DNA of 64,000 bases, taken from positions 27,433,501 through 27,497,500 of the forward strand of contig NC_135359.1 of assembly GCF_051622035.1 (NCBI RefSeq), given 5' to 3'. Shown here in pieces: positions 62,970 through 64,000 of this stretch. Source of the stretch: Arctopsyche grandis. Taxonomy: Eukaryota; Arthropoda; Insecta; Trichoptera; Hydropsychidae. The notes beneath the pieces were generated by a model, which saw nothing but the letters and a program-made list of their open reading frames with translations, did not search any database and was not told the origin of the DNA. A program made the translations under genes and the position numbers. How positions within the stretch are numbered: position 1 is the first letter of the stretch; the number at the start of each line of letters is the position of its first letter.

Positions 62970-63607
62970 GGGTAAAATAATTGTTTTTGTAGAGGGCTTT
63001 TCGAGACTAGAGTGAAAGACAGCGAGTAGTAGTAGAGGTATTTTATTAAAAGCTTTTTTGTTGATCCGTATACTAAAAAAACATAAGAAAAGAGCAGTGG
63101 ATCTTAGAAAAATTACCAAAGTTGAAGATGTTAGTACAAAAACCAAAACATTAAAATGGAGATGGACTGGTCACACGATAAGAGACAAGGAAGACAAATG
63201 GTCCCCATGCTATAAAGCATAAAGAATAAGAGGCAGACAGAGGAAAAGATGGTCAGATGACATGAAGCAAGCTGCAGGCCCTTTATGGACAAGGATGGCA
63301 GGAGAGAGAGGTCTGGAGGAGGCCTATGTGTCATCAGGACACGCTGAATATCAGCAATAAAGGCTTTGACATCTTGAAATCTGTTGATCCGTTGACCAAC
63401 TAGCTCGGAATAAAGAACAGTACAAAACTGCTATTATAAACAACATGTACTCTCAGCACAGATAGGTCATTGGTCGAACTGTTGCGAGACCTTATTGGCT
63501 GTTGTATAAAGCTTATTCATACGTTGAGGCCTTTTTGTCGCAAACACGCGATTAGTGATGGTAAACCAGTGGTCCACGAGCATCAATTACCTAATCTCTA
63601 CATTACA
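62970..63607 (-). mobile_element. Solo LTR interrupted by a LINE fragment
   Basis: The parts 62970-63069 and 63382-63607 match the solo LTR at 5334-5636 in order (GTAGAGGG, GAGTGAAAGACA, GTCATTGGTCGA, TTATTGGCTGTTGTAT, GATGGTAAACCAG, ATTACCTAATCTCTAC). It is in the same minus orientation. Its left border is unclear. It lies in a DCAF7 intron. Confidence 0.7.
63070..63381 (+). mobile_element. LINE (RTE/endonuclease-RT type) 3' coding fragment, broken
   Basis: The plus-strand peptide reads TLKWRWTGHTIRDKEDKW, then one in-frame stop, then RGRQRKRWSDDMKQAAGPLW and ERGLEEAYVSSGHAEYQQ with a stop at 63358-63360. The KWxWxGH...GRPxxRWxDD...LEEAY pattern is the usual C terminus of arthropod non-LTR retrotransposon polyproteins. 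It is bounded by an 11-bp TSD, TGTTGATCCGT (63059-63069 and 63382-63392), and inserted in the LTR. Nonfunctional: 5'-truncated and with an internal stop. Confidence 0.8.
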
Positions 63608-64000
63608 GTATCTGTTTATTTTGTATTTTTCACAGAAGTCTATATATTATATTTAGAATTATGCCAGAAAGTCAGTTGAGTGAGCTAAGTATGTTGTTGA
63701 ACATTGTTCATCCCTCTGTTCAGCATAATTTCTAAAACTTTTGAATAATGTAACTGGTTAGCTGCCACTCGCGAAATATTTGATCTTTACCTGTTCGTTA
63801 GTTGAACATGCAAAAAAATATGGGTTTTTATTGGTTATACAAATCGTTCAAATTGAAAAACGCTAACTCGACATATTCGTTGTAGGCTACACGCCTCATT
63901 GCAATTTCTGTATATATACAGCTACCGCGAAATCCATCTGGTGCAGCTATATATATATATAGCATAAAATATGAACCATAATTAGCTTTTGTTCAAATTC
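63608..64000. other. Intron of DCAF7, nothing recognised
   Basis: AT-rich sequence to the window end with a TA-repeat near 63950. No exon of DCAF7 and no known repeat was seen. Confidence 0.5.

Overview
The window reads as nuclear DNA of an insect, most likely a holometabolous one; the order cannot be settled by reading. It is AT-rich, its genes have introns with GT/AG borders, TATG/CATA microsatellites are common, and every recognisable protein is closest to insect or general animal families. Seven genes could be rebuilt exon by exon with consistent reading phase: the 3' part of the giant cadherin fat (+, 4168-21793, 34 exons), an unrecognised small nuclear-looking protein (-, 23407-25435), Trim9 (+, 34389-39338), the Hsp90 co-chaperone Ttc4/Dpit47 (-, 40467-43405), the bHLH-ZIP factor cropped/AP-4 (+, coding from 47812 or earlier to 49024), the dolichol-phosphate GlcNAc-phosphotransferase DPAGT1/Alg7 (-, 51328-56090), ribonucleotide reductase large subunit RnrL (+, 57464-60960) and the 3' part of the WD40 protein DCAF7/wings apart (-, 62086-62880). 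That is eight genes counting the partial last one.

Layout: 1-4167 is repeat-rich sequence upstream of (and probably inside an intron of) fat. 4168-21793 is fat, whose larger introns hold a solo LTR, two non-autonomous Helitrons, a SINE, several MITEs and a piggyBac-like element. 23.4-25.4 kb is the unrecognised gene. 25.4-34.3 kb is a gene-free region dominated by transposons, including a non-autonomous LTR element with an 85-bp minisatellite. 34.4-43.4 kb holds the convergent pair Trim9/Ttc4. 43.4-49 kb holds cropped with a GC-rich first-exon region and a large transposon-filled first intron. 51.3-61 kb holds DPAGT1 and RnrL transcribed away from each other, and 62-64 kb the end of DCAF7.

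The genes are not an operon or a pathway; they are ordinary neighbours. The most informative content is the transposon layer. Many insertions can be defined exactly because target-site duplications (TSDs) are visible, several are nested, and in three cases a related copy elsewhere in the window serves as the empty site. The single most unusual item is a second, inverted copy of a piece of the fat cytoplasmic-domain exon (with its adjoining piggyBac-like element) lying about 26 kb away in the first intron of cropped. No new enzymatic or defence system was found. All assignments are from reading the sequence; no database search or alignment program was run.
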